A stretch of DNA of 64,000 nt from Oscheius sp. JU75. Its lineage: Eukaryota; Nematoda; Chromadorea; Rhabditida; Rhabditidae. The DNA lies in assembly GCA_037178855.1 (NCBI GenBank), contig JASJZC010000003.1, positions 930,001 to 994,000 of the forward strand. The letters run 5' to 3'. The position numbers were made by a program, and so were the translations under genes. Of the stretch, positions 34,101 to 45,500 are shown piece by piece. Positions within the stretch are counted from its first letter, which is position 1; every line of letters begins with the position of its first letter. The notes beneath the pieces are model-generated. The model ran no database searches. It worked only from the letters and a program-made list of their open reading frames with translations, and was not told the DNA's origin.

Positions 34101-36819
34101 ACCTGTCCTTTTCAGTTGTGTCGAGAGAGCGATAGAGAGAATGAGAGACAGCGAGATTATCTCAGGTTTCCATCGGTCTCTCCCTCTTTCTGTCTCTATT
34201 TCGGACAGCTCCCGGATACGGCTGTGGACCTTAAGGTGGGCACGTAAGGATATTCAGCCTATTCGGGGACATAAACTGGCAAGGATTTTTTATTGTTCGA
34301 AGTGCTCACCATAATAGCCTCTATTAGAGGCCTTCCCCCCTTATGCAGGCAAATATGTAAGTACAAAATGCGCTACATAAAAACGGCAAGATTTCTGAAG
34401 TTGATTTGATATTTTTGGATCCAAGCGAAAGAAATCTTGGCATTGTGTTTCTTTATGATGAGATGGGCTGAACATCCCAAAAACAAAAACAAAGGAAGGA
34501 AGCTTTCAAAAATGTTGGGATAGAGTCGCGGCCTTTTTTATAAAAAAAATATGAAAAAAACTCTCTGAATAGCCTATTAACAGCTTTTGGTATCCGAACT
34601 CAAAAAAATGTTATAAGGAAATAGAAAACGAAGGTCAGAAACTCAACTCAAAAGACAAATTCCAATCACAATTTTGAAATGCCCCCAATATGCTGGAGTT
34701 CGTTGTGGGACGAGAATTTTGGAATCTATTTTGGCGGGAACTATAAAAGGAGACGTACTTACCTTGTAGGCCTTCTCCTCTTTCTCCAGTCGCTCTTTGA
34801 CTTCTTTCAGTATGTCCAACTGTAGACGGTGGTTCTTCTCGGGCCTGATTTGTCCAATTGAGAGTAGACGGACAATTTTGTCGTATGAAAAGCTGAAAAC
34901 TTCTTTTAGAGGCAAAAAAAGCCAAGTTTGGGGCTGGGAACAGCGGAACAGGCTCAATCCTAGAGGGAATTTGATTAAGTTGGAGGAGGGGAGTGCCTCT
35001 GAGCACTTAGGTAATCGTTACACGGCTTTTTAGTCGAAAAATCAAAAAAAGACCCACACTTCCTCAGCAACCTGCTCCAAATTCAAGAAGGCCGTTACAT
35101 CGCATGGGGGGAAGACTCTCCGAATATCTCGACGGCCCCAAATTCGCGTAATATGCCCCTGTGTCCAGCTCCCATTTACCATGACGACGTCAGCTGCCCG
35201 TCCGGCCAGGCCGTAGAAGAAGGCGAAGGTTTCTGGACATTTAAAATAAAATTTGGCGGGAAGGGAGAGCTTACGATAGTAGAAAAGTTTTAGCATACTG
35301 AGACATCGGGATTTGGCTATGGCTTCCGCGTTGTTGTAGGTTGCCTCACGGCGTTCGACCAACTCTATCATGTCTGAAAATTCAGGGATTTTGTGGCTAG
35401 AACAATTAGAATCTTACCACAAGATATAGTCGGATAGTGGACGTAGGCGCCCACTCGGCAGCCGACAATCCATTTGAAGAAGGGCAGCGTCAGCGGATAG
35501 CCCATGCTGTCGATGAAGACCTGGAAAAGGGCGTATAGTAAATTGCGGAAAGTAGACTTCGGCACTAGTCAAAGCTGCAAAGCTGGTGCAGCTTTTCCTT
35601 TTTTCTTGAAATCTACCTTATAAACCCTTGGCGTCGTTTTTGTCCAAAGTAGATACGGCACAAATTAAATCTGCAGCAAAAATGACGCCAGGATTGTAAC
35701 AGGTAGATTTTGAGATAAACGCTCTCACTCGTCGACACGAAATCGAGTTGAGTCGAGCTGTTTTTCTCGAATTTGATATGGTACACCCCTGGCATCATTT
35801 TCGCCGGAAGTTCCTTGGATGCATGCCTACCTTGGGCACAGATGACGCCGGCGGGTATAGTGGAAAGTGCTTTGAGGCTTATTCCGTCACATTCTCACTG
35901 GCCTTATTGTCTTGGAATTACATCTAGTCTATAAAACTGTTTTAAAAATAAAACAAAATTAGGGGTAGAAAATCATCAAAACTGATCGGAACAGACTTAA
36001 CAAATGTAGCAAAACTACTTCCGGAGGCGCTAACCAGAGGCTTACGCTCCTGGCGGAGCGACTCAGTACTTTTTGGAACTGTTTGGCCCTCTTCAAACTC
36101 CTCTTGTCAATGATCTAGCGAAGCTCTACAGAACTATATCCCTTTCCCCAACATGTACATCCAGAATAATCCAGTTTTTGACTTAGAAAATGACCATTAC
36201 GTGATAGAACAAAGCCAATTGTAGCTTACTGCTCATAAAAAACCGAACAGCCTAGAGGGAAGGAGATTGTTTTTCATGTATTCTTCCATCAAAACACCCC
36301 CCTTACCTCGGGTTGCAGCCTGCAAAATGCCTCAACTCCCAGAAAAAGTCCGGCTAGTGTTTGACAGACGAGTGTGAAGCGTGGATAGCAGTCGGCCTCG
36401 ACAATCCATCGCCATCGCATGAAGACAAATTCCAGATTAGCCGGGTCGACCTCGATGCCGAAGCGCTGCTTGGCCTTCATCAGAATCTCCTCCTTGGAGG
36501 CCCCAACGTCGCCCGAATACACGTAATACTTGTATTTTGGCCATCTAAATGTTCAATTTTGTAAAATTTTCAAGGAAAAACGGACCTTTTCTGCATTGAG
36601 CGCACGGCGCACCAGAGCACACGTTCTCCGCCGCCTCCGGCATTGCAGTACGGATGGAAGAAGGCCACGGTGTGCGGTTTTCTGTAGAAAATTGGAATAG
36701 AATAATGAAAAATAGAGGAACTGACCTCAAACTCCTCGCCTTGTACGCCAAGAAGGCCAGAAAGACGACGAAGGCCGTCACGAGGCCCAGTAACGTGTCC
36801 AGGGCTGCCTCTTTTGGTT
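31181..36819 (-). CDS. ALG11: ALG11 GDP-mannose:dolichol-linked oligosaccharide alpha-1,2-mannosyltransferase
   Basis: Eleven exons were placed: 36726-36819, 36586-36681, 36307-36544, 35418-35520, 35275-35373, 35058-35232, 34763-34892, 33088-33153, 32891-32974, 32430-32529, 31181-31425. They give about 477 aa, against about 490 in animals. ALG11 adds the fourth and fifth mannoses to the lipid-linked oligosaccharide on the cytosolic face of the ER. Visible are an N-terminal membrane anchor ([17 protein letters not shown]), the family motif [29 protein letters not shown], a GT-B donor-site region [11 protein letters not shown], and [20 protein letters not shown] followed by [11 protein letters not shown]. 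The first exon must end in phase 1 before 36,819. A candidate starts with ATG at 38,250 and ends at 38,217, with an acceptor 13 nt upstream of the ATG; it would give 487 aa, but this is unproven. One long intron holds a foldback repeat. Confidence 0.95.
33304..33745. repeat. Foldback (inverted-repeat) element in an ALG11 intron
   Basis: The left arm (33,304-33,449) and right arm (33,516-33,745) are imperfect reverse complements. Shared blocks in order are ACGTCGTTTTT, AAGATGGTAAAAA, GTGAAAATTTCGGTAGTAC, TTCAGAG.CTTTT, TGTGATTTCT, and GCGGATAAACGGCGC near the centre. The right arm has about 80 nt of extra sequence. It resembles a MITE or other foldback transposon and has no coding capacity. 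Confidence 0.75.
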
Positions 36820-38521
36820 CTGAAATCGAGTTTTTTGGGGGTTCGAACGAGAGTTCAAGTAAGATGAAAAGAGTAAACAAACTTTTTTCTTACAGATATG
36901 CATGGAAACCCAACTGGGAAAAATGACGCGCTAACTGGGATCTAGAATTTGCCAAAAAAGGCTGATTTAAATTGCTGTCTGCAGTTTTGGGTTTCGAGAC
37001 GGACGAACAGACTATAGTACTAAAACAGGCACCTCTATTCGACGCGATTCGGCATCACGAGGGAATTCTGTGGCCTATTCTGTGTTTTTCTACCTACTAC
37101 AAAAAATCCCGAGCCTGGGTATTGTTCCGCTACAGAGAAGAGACAGAAAACCGGCTTATCTTCAGCAGAAACTGAATCTTAAGTCTTTCTCCTTTTTTCC
37201 CTTTGGAATTTTTACAGGAAAGAGTCAGAAATCTGGGTCCAGTGATTGATAATCCTAGGTTTCTAATCATTTCTTTTCACACGCTCTAAATGCAGTCCCC
37301 AAGCTGTTTTCCGAAGAACCACAGCCTGAAACTTATGAGTAAGAGGCTTAAAACAGACTGACAAGGCTTGGAACAGGCTATAAAAAGAAAACATTGATGC
37401 TTGCGAAAACAACTGAAAACAGAGGCCCTTTGTTACACGTGCGCCTTGTTTACTGGAACAGGAATCGGTGTCTCACCGCGATTCTTGTTCCCAATTAGGT
37501 AGAAACGTGCTCAAAATGGCAAGCAATCATATTGGAATTTTCCCCTTTCCAGAGTTTGGCTTCTTGGTCGAAAATTTGAACAAAATAGCAGGTAATCATA
37601 GTAGAGAATCTATCACTTCAGGTCTATACCAGTCGTCTGCGAGAATAAAGTTAGGAGTGCCGATATGTCAAAAGTGAGAGCATTCGAAAGAATTTGTCAC
37701 AAACTTGACAGACGTTTTTGTGTGGTAGACAGATTTATGTTTCATTCAATCGTCTTTCACTCGCAAATATCCCTCCGACCCCTTTTTCCCATATCTACAA
37801 AGAATTCTCGCTCACTGATTCAATAGGATCAGTTCGATGAAAGTTTGTAACGCTATCTCCCTCTCTCCTACAATGGGTTTCCAATCTTGTTGGCTACCAT
37901 TATCCCTCTCACCTCCACTGCCGTTTTTGAGTTTTACAAATTGGTCCCTACGTCGATTTTGATCAGTTTGTACAACTCCCTGCCGATCCTTACTATCGTA
38001 AAAATCAGCTGAATGCTGTTTATATCTCTCACGGGGAGGGGGTGAGGGGGAAGCGAATTGTCATAAGAGAATAATAATCATTGCGATGCTTTACATTTTC
38101 TAAAATATTTACGGATTTCAGTCGAAATCCCTCTGCAACCGGTTGTAGAACTCTGCGAGTTACTGGTTTTGGCGCCCCGCGATGCAATTTTGTGAAACGT
38201 AACCCGAGAAACCAACGAAGGAGACGAGAAGAATGAAAATATGGACCCATTTTTCACGTGACCCTATAGCAAGATACACTTGCTCTTACGTTTACAAACG
38301 TCAAATAATCCAAAAAGTTGTGTACACATTTTCGTGCAAACGCAAAATGTTTCCGACGGAGACGACTCCTCATTTTATTAAGATTTCCGGACTTTGGCGG
38401 TAACTTTATTAGTCAACGGAAGCGGAAAACATAACAAGGGGCGGAAAAAGAGGGGAAAGTGAAAAATTGGAAGAAATCAACGTATTTTATACAATAGACG
38501 AGAGAAACGTAAGGGGTAGAA
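36820..38521. other. Region upstream of ALG11 exon 2; contains a candidate first exon
   Basis: No independent gene is supported. On the minus strand, 38,217-38,250 could be the first coding exon of ALG11: the ATG follows a CTATAG acceptor after 13 nt, and the donor GTTGGT matches donors used elsewhere in this window. The rest is AT-rich, without a visible signal. Confidence 0.4.
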
Positions 38522-41152
38522 TTAGACAAAAGAATGGTTGGTGTCGATGGAGGTCGTGGAGTGCGCTTCGCCGGCCGGCACATGCTGATCGTCATTCTGG
38601 TGCATCGGGCTTGTTCGAGGGTTCTAAAGCTCTAAATTTCGCAGAGAAAAAAGTGACAAAACATACTGGAAGACTTGGAGTGGTCTGCTGGAAGATTTCA
38701 GAATCTTCCAGCAGAGGCTGAGGACTGCCGGAAGTCTGTTCCGGGATTGTCGGGGTCTCCGGGAGAGATATACGACGCTCGATACTGGTCTGTGGAGTCA
38801 GCAGAATGTCATCATCGTCAGCAGTGTCAGCGAAGGGGATTTCTAAAAGGTCGGGGTTGCAACACGATGGTTTTTACGTGGCAGACCCTGTTTGTTTGTC
38901 TGAGGCCACAAAACAATAGCCAAAACTTATTTGTAGGTAGCAGGCATCACAAACATAGCCGCAATGTTCAGCCAACAGTCAACGTCAGCGCACATCTCTG
39001 ATCTGCTTGCTTGATCTGTGAAATAAGAAAAGAGTAACCGTTAAGAGTTTTTCATGACAAAGCCCCGAATATTTAAGAAAAAGGAAAACATACCGAAATC
39101 CGAGCCCATCGTGGCAGCAAAAAACTTGTTCTGGAGCGTGCGGATGAGCAGAAGCTGTCCGGCAATAGCCTGATTCTGGGCCTGGAGATCAGTCTCTTGT
39201 GCCCTGGTCTCGTCGACGAGATAGTCGAAGTGCAGTTTCTGCCTCTCCATCTCAGCCAGATTCTTCTCCTCGGCCGCTTTGAGCTCCTCCAAATAGCTAT
39301 GGATAGGATTTTCGTCGTACTAAAACAACATTTTTGATAGGGAAACAACTAAGAAAAGTGCCTTCATAGTGGCCGGATCGAAGCCTTTGTGGACCTTGAG
39401 CCACTCGATTTCGATCTGCTTCTCGTGACATTCGACCTTGAAGTCGTCAATTATGCCCTCGGAGACCTCGAGCTGCTGGCGCAGCTCGCCAATTTCTTCT
39501 TCTTGTTCAGCGACGATAGCCTTGAGATTCTCGAGCTCGGCTTTGGCGGCCTCAAGTTCATCCTGCTCCGAAGGAATTTCGGCAACAGGCATAACCTGGA
39601 ATGAAGAATTGGGCTTTTTTGACATGTGTCAACTCTGTCATGACAGGGTTCGGCAGAGGGGTCGCGCTATCCGGGCAGCTTATTTCGGCTTCTGCGGGTA
39701 CACCTGGCCGGCCAGTTTTGTGATCAATGGATGTAGATCTCAACTTGTACAACTTTGCAGAACATGGAAAAATTAAGAAATGTTATCTTCACCTCGAAAA
39801 GTGCGATTTTAAATAAGCTGAATTCGGACCGGAACGGCCTCATCCAATCCGCACCCCTGGACGCGAGGATCAGTGGTTCGATTCCACCCGAGGCCACTGT
39901 TTTAACACACCATACTGTAGCTCTTCGAGCTGAGTATGAATATGCAATCATATTTAGGTGTTTTCCGGTCTCCGAGCAAAGTTACAGATCTTCAAAGTTT
40001 TAATGCAAAAGCTGGTGTACCGCTAAAAGGCGCCACTCTCGAACCAGACGACCCGGGTTCGATCCACGCAGGCGGCAAGCTTTTTCAACGAATTTTGCTC
40101 AGAAAAAACCACGGGACAAGTTCACAAAGTGAGAAGTTAACAGGTTTTGTGGACAGCCAACTTTTAATGAGTCCAGGCGCATACCTGCTGAACTGTCGGC
40201 ATTTCCTGCTGCTCAGGCTGTGGCGATTGCTCCAGTTTCACGGCTTTTTCCTCCACAACAGGCATATCCTCTGCCTCGTCAGGGAGCTGCTTGATTGGAG
40301 CCTCCAGACGACGGATAATGCATCTTTCCGACGGGGCAAAGGGCGTGTCTCCTTCGTCCACGAATCTCTTCGGCTTCAAGATGGCTCGCTTTTTGGTCAG
40401 GACGCGCGGGTTGTCAAAGTCGAACTGGAGCTCCTCATCGGCCGACTGTTCCTCCGTATTGTTGAGCCAGCCGCCGCCGTATTCGTCATCGTCGGTTTGA
40501 ACTGAAAATTTGGATATTAGAGCCTCAATATTGTACTACTTTGGCAAGTTTGTGGGCCAAAAACACCCGAATCCATCAGAATAGAGGATAAAAATGAGAA
40601 AAAAAGGTCTGGGCCGAGCCGGGGATCGATCCCGGGACCTCTCGCACCCTAAGCGAGAATCATACCACTAGACCACTCGGCCACGTTGCACTTTGCAACG
40701 GCTCCCAAGCACGACGCTCGTTTTCTCGACGGAGGGAGCGGAGAAGAACAGGTTTTAGCTCTCGATGGTTAAAAAAGAGACAAACCTTCACTCTTTGCCA
40801 CGACGATGCCTCGATAGCAATTCTTCGCCTGGCTCACGACGTGCTGATACTTCGGCTGCAGCTCCTCGTCCTCCTTTACCCAATTGGGGATTTGATTCAT
40901 CTAAAAATGAGAAACTTTTTGAGCATTTGCCGTAAAACAGACCCTGATTGAAGCCATCAGCCGCTTTCTGGCCGTGACCAGGTCCAGTGGAAATGGCGAG
41001 GCGTAGCCGTGGTTCTGATAGATGTCGGCAGCGGCCTGCCGCTGCTCCGACCACGTCTTCGGCATCCCGACCGTGTAGAGATGCTCGATTACGCTTTTCA
41101 GCACCGGCACGTAGTGCGGATGAACGTATGGATTGTTTTTATGAGGGGTCAT
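38522..41152 (-). CDS. Unrecognised 459-aa protein with a central-to-C-terminal coiled coil
   Basis: Seven exons with consistent phases: 41152-40943, 40786-40900, 40185-40501, 39362-39595, 39094-39319, 38667-38842, 38522-38623. I do not recognise the family. The N-terminal ~110 residues look folded (HPHYVPVLKSVIEHLYTVGM, NHGYASPFPLDLVTARKRL). An acidic, proline- and glutamine-rich linker follows. Then comes a long heptad-rich coiled coil (ELENLKAIVAEQEEEIGELR through LLLIRTLQNKF), and the tail is acidic and Ser/Thr/Pro-rich. It has no signal peptide and no membrane segment, so it is probably intracellular. The fourth intron appears to use a GC donor (AAG|GCACTT, 42 nt). The ATG abuts a TTTTCCAG acceptor, so an upstream exon cannot be excluded. 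A tRNA-Pro lies in the second intron. Confidence 0.75.
39746..39765 (-). repeat. Dispersed hairpin motif, copy 5
   Basis: TGTACAACTTTGCAGAACAT, the reverse orientation of the motif at 4,560, in an intron of the coiled-coil gene. Confidence 0.5.
39830..39895 (+). repeat. Weak tRNA-like element
   Basis: A good B box (GTGGTTCGATTCC at about 39,872) follows a degenerate 5' half. It is probably a decayed tRNA-derived unit. Confidence 0.4.
40011..40075 (+). repeat. tRNA-like element, related to the one at 51,288
   Basis: A-box-like TGGTGTACCGCTAAAAGGCG, then CCACTCTCG..CCA..CG.CCCGGGTT and a B box GGGTTCGATCC. The central block is nearly identical to the unit near 51,288, so the two are copies of one family rather than independent tRNA fossils. 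Confidence 0.65.
40611..40682 (-). tRNA. tRNA-Pro, anticodon AGG
   Basis: 72 nt on the minus strand. The 7-bp acceptor stem is perfect (GGCCGAG with CTCGGCC). The D arm is GTCTAGTGGTATGAT. The anticodon arm is CTCGC-TTAGGGT-GCGAG, with anticodon AGG. The T arm is CCGGG-ATCGATC-CCCGG. It lacks an intron, and the A- and B-box promoters are intact apart from A instead of T at position 54. It lies in the second intron of the coiled-coil gene, in the same orientation. It is the only element here with a full cloverleaf. Confidence 0.92.
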
Positions 41153-42521
41153 CTGGAAAAGTGAGTGATTAGAGTAGAAAGTGCTTCATAGAGCATTTTG
41201 GAGGAAGGATGGCAGGAAACAGGCTTCTGAAAAAGGAAACTAGCCTTAGAAAGTGTTGCCATTGCACGACTGCCAGTTTAGAACGAAAGATCGACAAAAA
41301 TTGAAAATTTCTTGGAAAGCAATTATGCAACTGACTGAATACAGCCTATCGAGGTAGCATCTATCCAAGCACTTATTTCGACTACTTTTTTTTTTAAAAA
41401 CGCCCTATGAACAGATACAAAGTCTGTACTTTACTACAGCTAAAAAAAAGATAAAAATTAACGGTGGGACAGAACAAAAAAATCAGAGGAATAAACACTG
41501 GGTAGTAGTAAAGAAGGCACCATGGTTCGATGTTTACAGTACGCAGTGTCATAAACCATATTTCGCTTTTTTGTCTATTTTATTATTTCTCGCGCCTATT
41601 TTAAGCTTTTCTGACTTCAAATAACAGCTTTCAACAACCTTTACTGCGAAACGGCAAGCGCAAAGCCCAGGATCCCTCTTGCGCCTCGTAGAACTTAGTA
41701 ACCTTGTTATTGCCTTGTTATCCACTGAAATGTTGTTATTTTCTCCAATAAAGGTTTTTGAAAATTGTTATTTGAAGTCAGAGAGGTCTAAATAAATAGG
41801 CGAGGAAAGCAATAAAATAGACAAAGAAAGAGCAAGAAATATGGCAACCACGAAAGAAAGGACAAAAATGTCAAAAAATACGCAAAAGTACGTCATAATG
41901 CAAAATTGCGTACAGAAAAACTCTAAGAATATCGTAACCAGAGAATTTTGGGATTTGCCACCGTTCGTTGAAATGTTGTCAGTTTTTCGGCCATTTCACT
42001 CACTTTATTATAGTAAAACAGTCGAATACCATGCAGAATGTTATTATTTTCATCGTTAGTAACGGTAGTCTTATGAGAGAGACGCGGTTTATACTTTCTC
42101 CATATGCCTACAGATTTCTATTGCCCAGTGTATGCATAATCCAAACGACGCTTCTTTTCGCCGTCTCTTTTTTAATTATAATTCTGCCGACTCTTCATTT
42201 TACTCCACATATAACGTCCAAATTGTTTTTTCTAGTATAGATTTTCTCGCTGGGTAGTTTAAATACCCGTAGAAATCGAAAAAGTGGGACTAAAAGGCCG
42301 AAAAGCTCACAACAGTTTTACCAAAATTTATTACCCAATTTAACTGCACAGATATATACGTGGAGAGTTTGTTCTCTACGTATTTTAACAACAACCATAA
42401 CAAATTTCACAGCGGGAAAAGAAAAACCATATTAGGGGGGTGGTGGAGAATATGCTCACAAATAGAGACAACTATCGGAAAAAAAGACTTTTTTAGGGGG
42501 ACAATGAGAATGGGGGAAAAC
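41153..42521. other. Intergenic sequence between ASCC2 and the coiled-coil gene
   Basis: About 1.4 kb of AT-rich sequence. Open frames exist on the + strand but they lack coding character and any recognised motif. Confidence 0.5.
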
Positions 42522-45500
42522 CTAGGCAATGAAGGCGCCACGACGTTTGCGATCGGCTCCGCGCTGCTTCCACTCGTTCTTGTGACGTTCCTTCATCTGG
42601 CGCTGATGACCGCCCGTGTAGTTGGCGTTACCGCCACCACCGCTGTGGCCTGAAAAATTTGAGAGGTTAAAGGCGTTTTGCATCCAATTTCGAGGTATTT
42701 TAAGTTGTTGTTCTGGAAAACAGCTTCGGGAAAATAAGGCCCATTGGCGATCCCCGCTGATTCTTTCTTTCGATTTCCTTTTATTTTTTGCGTACGCATT
42801 TTCCTGACACCACATTAATGGCCTTAGAGACTCTTTACGTCGGTTACGCTTTTGGGACATCAGTACTAACTATAAATTCATGCTAAAAACGCTGTACCTT
42901 GACCTCCATCTTGACCAGCCTCGTGCGGTCTGCCTCTTCCGCCTCCTCCTCGCCCTCCTCGGCCACGAAAACCTCTGCCAGGCGCTCCTCCTCCTCTTTG
43001 AGCTTGACCAGTCGGCTGACCAGCAACTTTTTCGCCTTCCTCTTCTGATTCTGCTTCAGATGACAGCGGATGGCTGAAAAAAAAACTTTTTGATCAAAAA
43101 CCCATCTGTCTTGCTGCGCTGCTTCCAAAATAGTAGCCGTGGAACAACGGCGGGTAGCAGCATCCGCTGTGTCTCGGCCACGTACACATACACACACACA
43201 CAGACATTGTTGTGCTTTAGTAAGACAGTGATGGCCAGAAACCCACTTCAGCGGCTCGACCTTGAACTCGCGCTCTTCGTAGCCGTCATCGTACTCGTCG
43301 TCATAAAGATCATCCTCTTCGAACCGGGTCTCGTATTTGAACTGCTCGTAGGTCGGTCGGACGGCCGCGCGATCAGCCTCGCTGGTCTTGAAACGGGCCA
43401 GACGCTGCACGTCGTGCATCGGTACGAGACGCTCTCCTTGGAGACCTTCCTCGACTCGCTGATTTAGCTGTCGCTGGCCGCCAGAGGCACGAATTTTGGT
43501 GCGATCCAGTTCGCTACGCAGCGTGTCGATGATCTGAAATTGGCATACAGCATGTGTCGAAACTTTAGTGACTCAAGATTTGTGTTCTTCAATTTCCATG
43601 TGAGTCTGTTATGGTTTCTACATGTAATTTAGGTCGCTTTCTATAAAAAATAATATTTCAATCCAAAACCTTTCATCCTTTACAGACACCGTTGCGCTTT
43701 AGTAAGATCCAGTCGTCCTTTTGCCTTTAGTTGGCATGGGCGACTACGCCGCTTCGTAGTAATAACAAAAGGCTTCCAGTTGCTCCATTGGGACAAATGC
43801 CAATTTCTAGAACGTATGCAAAGTTGACTTGGCTATCCAATTTAGGCAATAAATGTTTTTGAAAAACAAAGCTTTTGGTCATCATAATTGTCTCGCTTCC
43901 CCATCAAGTCTGGCTACTACGATATTCTAACCCAAACTAATGCTGGAAAACACTGCTAAAGGTGTCTCTGAGGTTTTGCGGCAAAAGATGAACGAGTAGA
44001 ATCGAAGGCAAGTTGTTTGTTTCGTAGTCGGAGCACCAACCGACTGAGCGATTGAGGCATTTCAGCAAATACATGACAAATACAAAATTCCAGGAAAAAG
44101 ACCTACGTCAGGCAAAGATGCCCTTCTCTTGGCCTCCTGAGTCTTCTTCGTCAGGCTTGTCGAGGTGTCAGGCAGTTCCAGAGTGGCTGGAGCCATGCTG
44201 AAGAGACCCTTGAAGGAGTTCTTGTTGGTCGGTTCCTCGTGTCTTCCGGCCAGCAGGACTGGCGCCGGCTGCCTGCGACGCGGCCTCACGGCTGATCTTA
44301 CCAAATCTGAAGCATTTTTTTTTAGAGCAAGACCCAAAAAACAAAGACAAACCTTGATTCTTGTAGGAGACGGTTGGCATCTGGGGCTCGTAATTGGGAT
44401 GACTGGCTCTGGCCTGCTGCTCCATTCGGCGCAGGTCCATCGGCATCGTGTGATCCAGTGTCTGCATGCTCTCGATGGCGTATGGGGCGTTGTAGTTGAA
44501 GTTGCGCAGACAGAGCTGAAAAAATGATGTCAATAATGTGCTTTTAAAGCCTGTCGCCAGCCGTCTTCGACGGCTTCGTCGCCCTATCAGAAACCTGGAA
44601 AACATCGGCGGGGATTGAACTCGGGTTGCTCCGTTTCATAGCTATAGCTGCGGCCAACGAGCGGCGCGTTGCTTCAAAAACTCACATGAAGGTATGCATT
44701 GGACATTTCCGGGAAGCGGTTCTTGAGCATCTCGAAGGCCTTCTTCTTCTCTGGCTCCAGACGATCAATCTCTCCTAGAGACCTGAGCAGGCCTTGATCT
44801 TCGACACGGTCGAGGACCGCCTTCTGCTGCTGTTGACAGGCTGTCTGGACGTCTTCCTCGATCCGTTTGCGCTCATCGACGGTCATTCCAGCCAGGAGGG
44901 CCGACAGACCGCCGAATTCGTTAATCAGGAAGAGGAATCTGGTATTTATTAATTTAAAAAAAAAACTTAGAAATTAACCTACCTTTTGCATTTAAGAGCC
45001 GGATGGAGCTGCGCGAAGCGTTCGTGGCTGCTCAGCTCGTTCCTGGAGATCTCGAGGGCGTGATGATAGAGCCATATGGCTCGCTGCTCGATTTGGGAGT
45101 TCAGCTGCAGCAGGGTTCTGAAATTTGTGGTTTAAAGTAGAGAAAAATGAGGAAAATTACCTCATTGGCCAGCCGGGGAGCACGGCAGCGACGTCCATTA
45201 GGATTCCGACGGGGAAGGCTCCACCGATGGCCTCGATGAGGATGGGGACTCTGAAATTAGAGGGTTTGTGATCGATATACAGTCTATTTATATCATTTTG
45301 CCGGTCAGGCTAGATGCATCACTTTGTCGTATGTCTTGGGGGCCAAAAACCAGATTTAGTCTTTCAATGGCGTGTCTTACTAGAATTCGTGTTAGCGCAC
45401 TCATGACTGTGTCAATTAGCGCTCCGACTGAGCAAAACTTAGCCGGGTACGATGCCTCTGTGAATTTGATTTTTTCGTCTCTTCAACCGTCGAAAACATA

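Noticed and set aside
38029-38250. 73-codon minus-strand frame as a separate gene
   Set aside because: No conserved features. Only its first 34 nt are useful, as a candidate ALG11 first exon.
38929-39016. Possible alternative last exon of the coiled-coil gene (a short frame ending in TAA)
   Set aside because: Skipping it joins GGATTTCG directly to the 38,842 exon in phase and yields a longer acidic tail that looks more natural. It could still be an alternative isoform.
42883-43073. Lysine-rich frame in ASCC2 exon 13
   Set aside because: Its phase does not match the donor before it or the conserved last exon; the RGG frame matches both.
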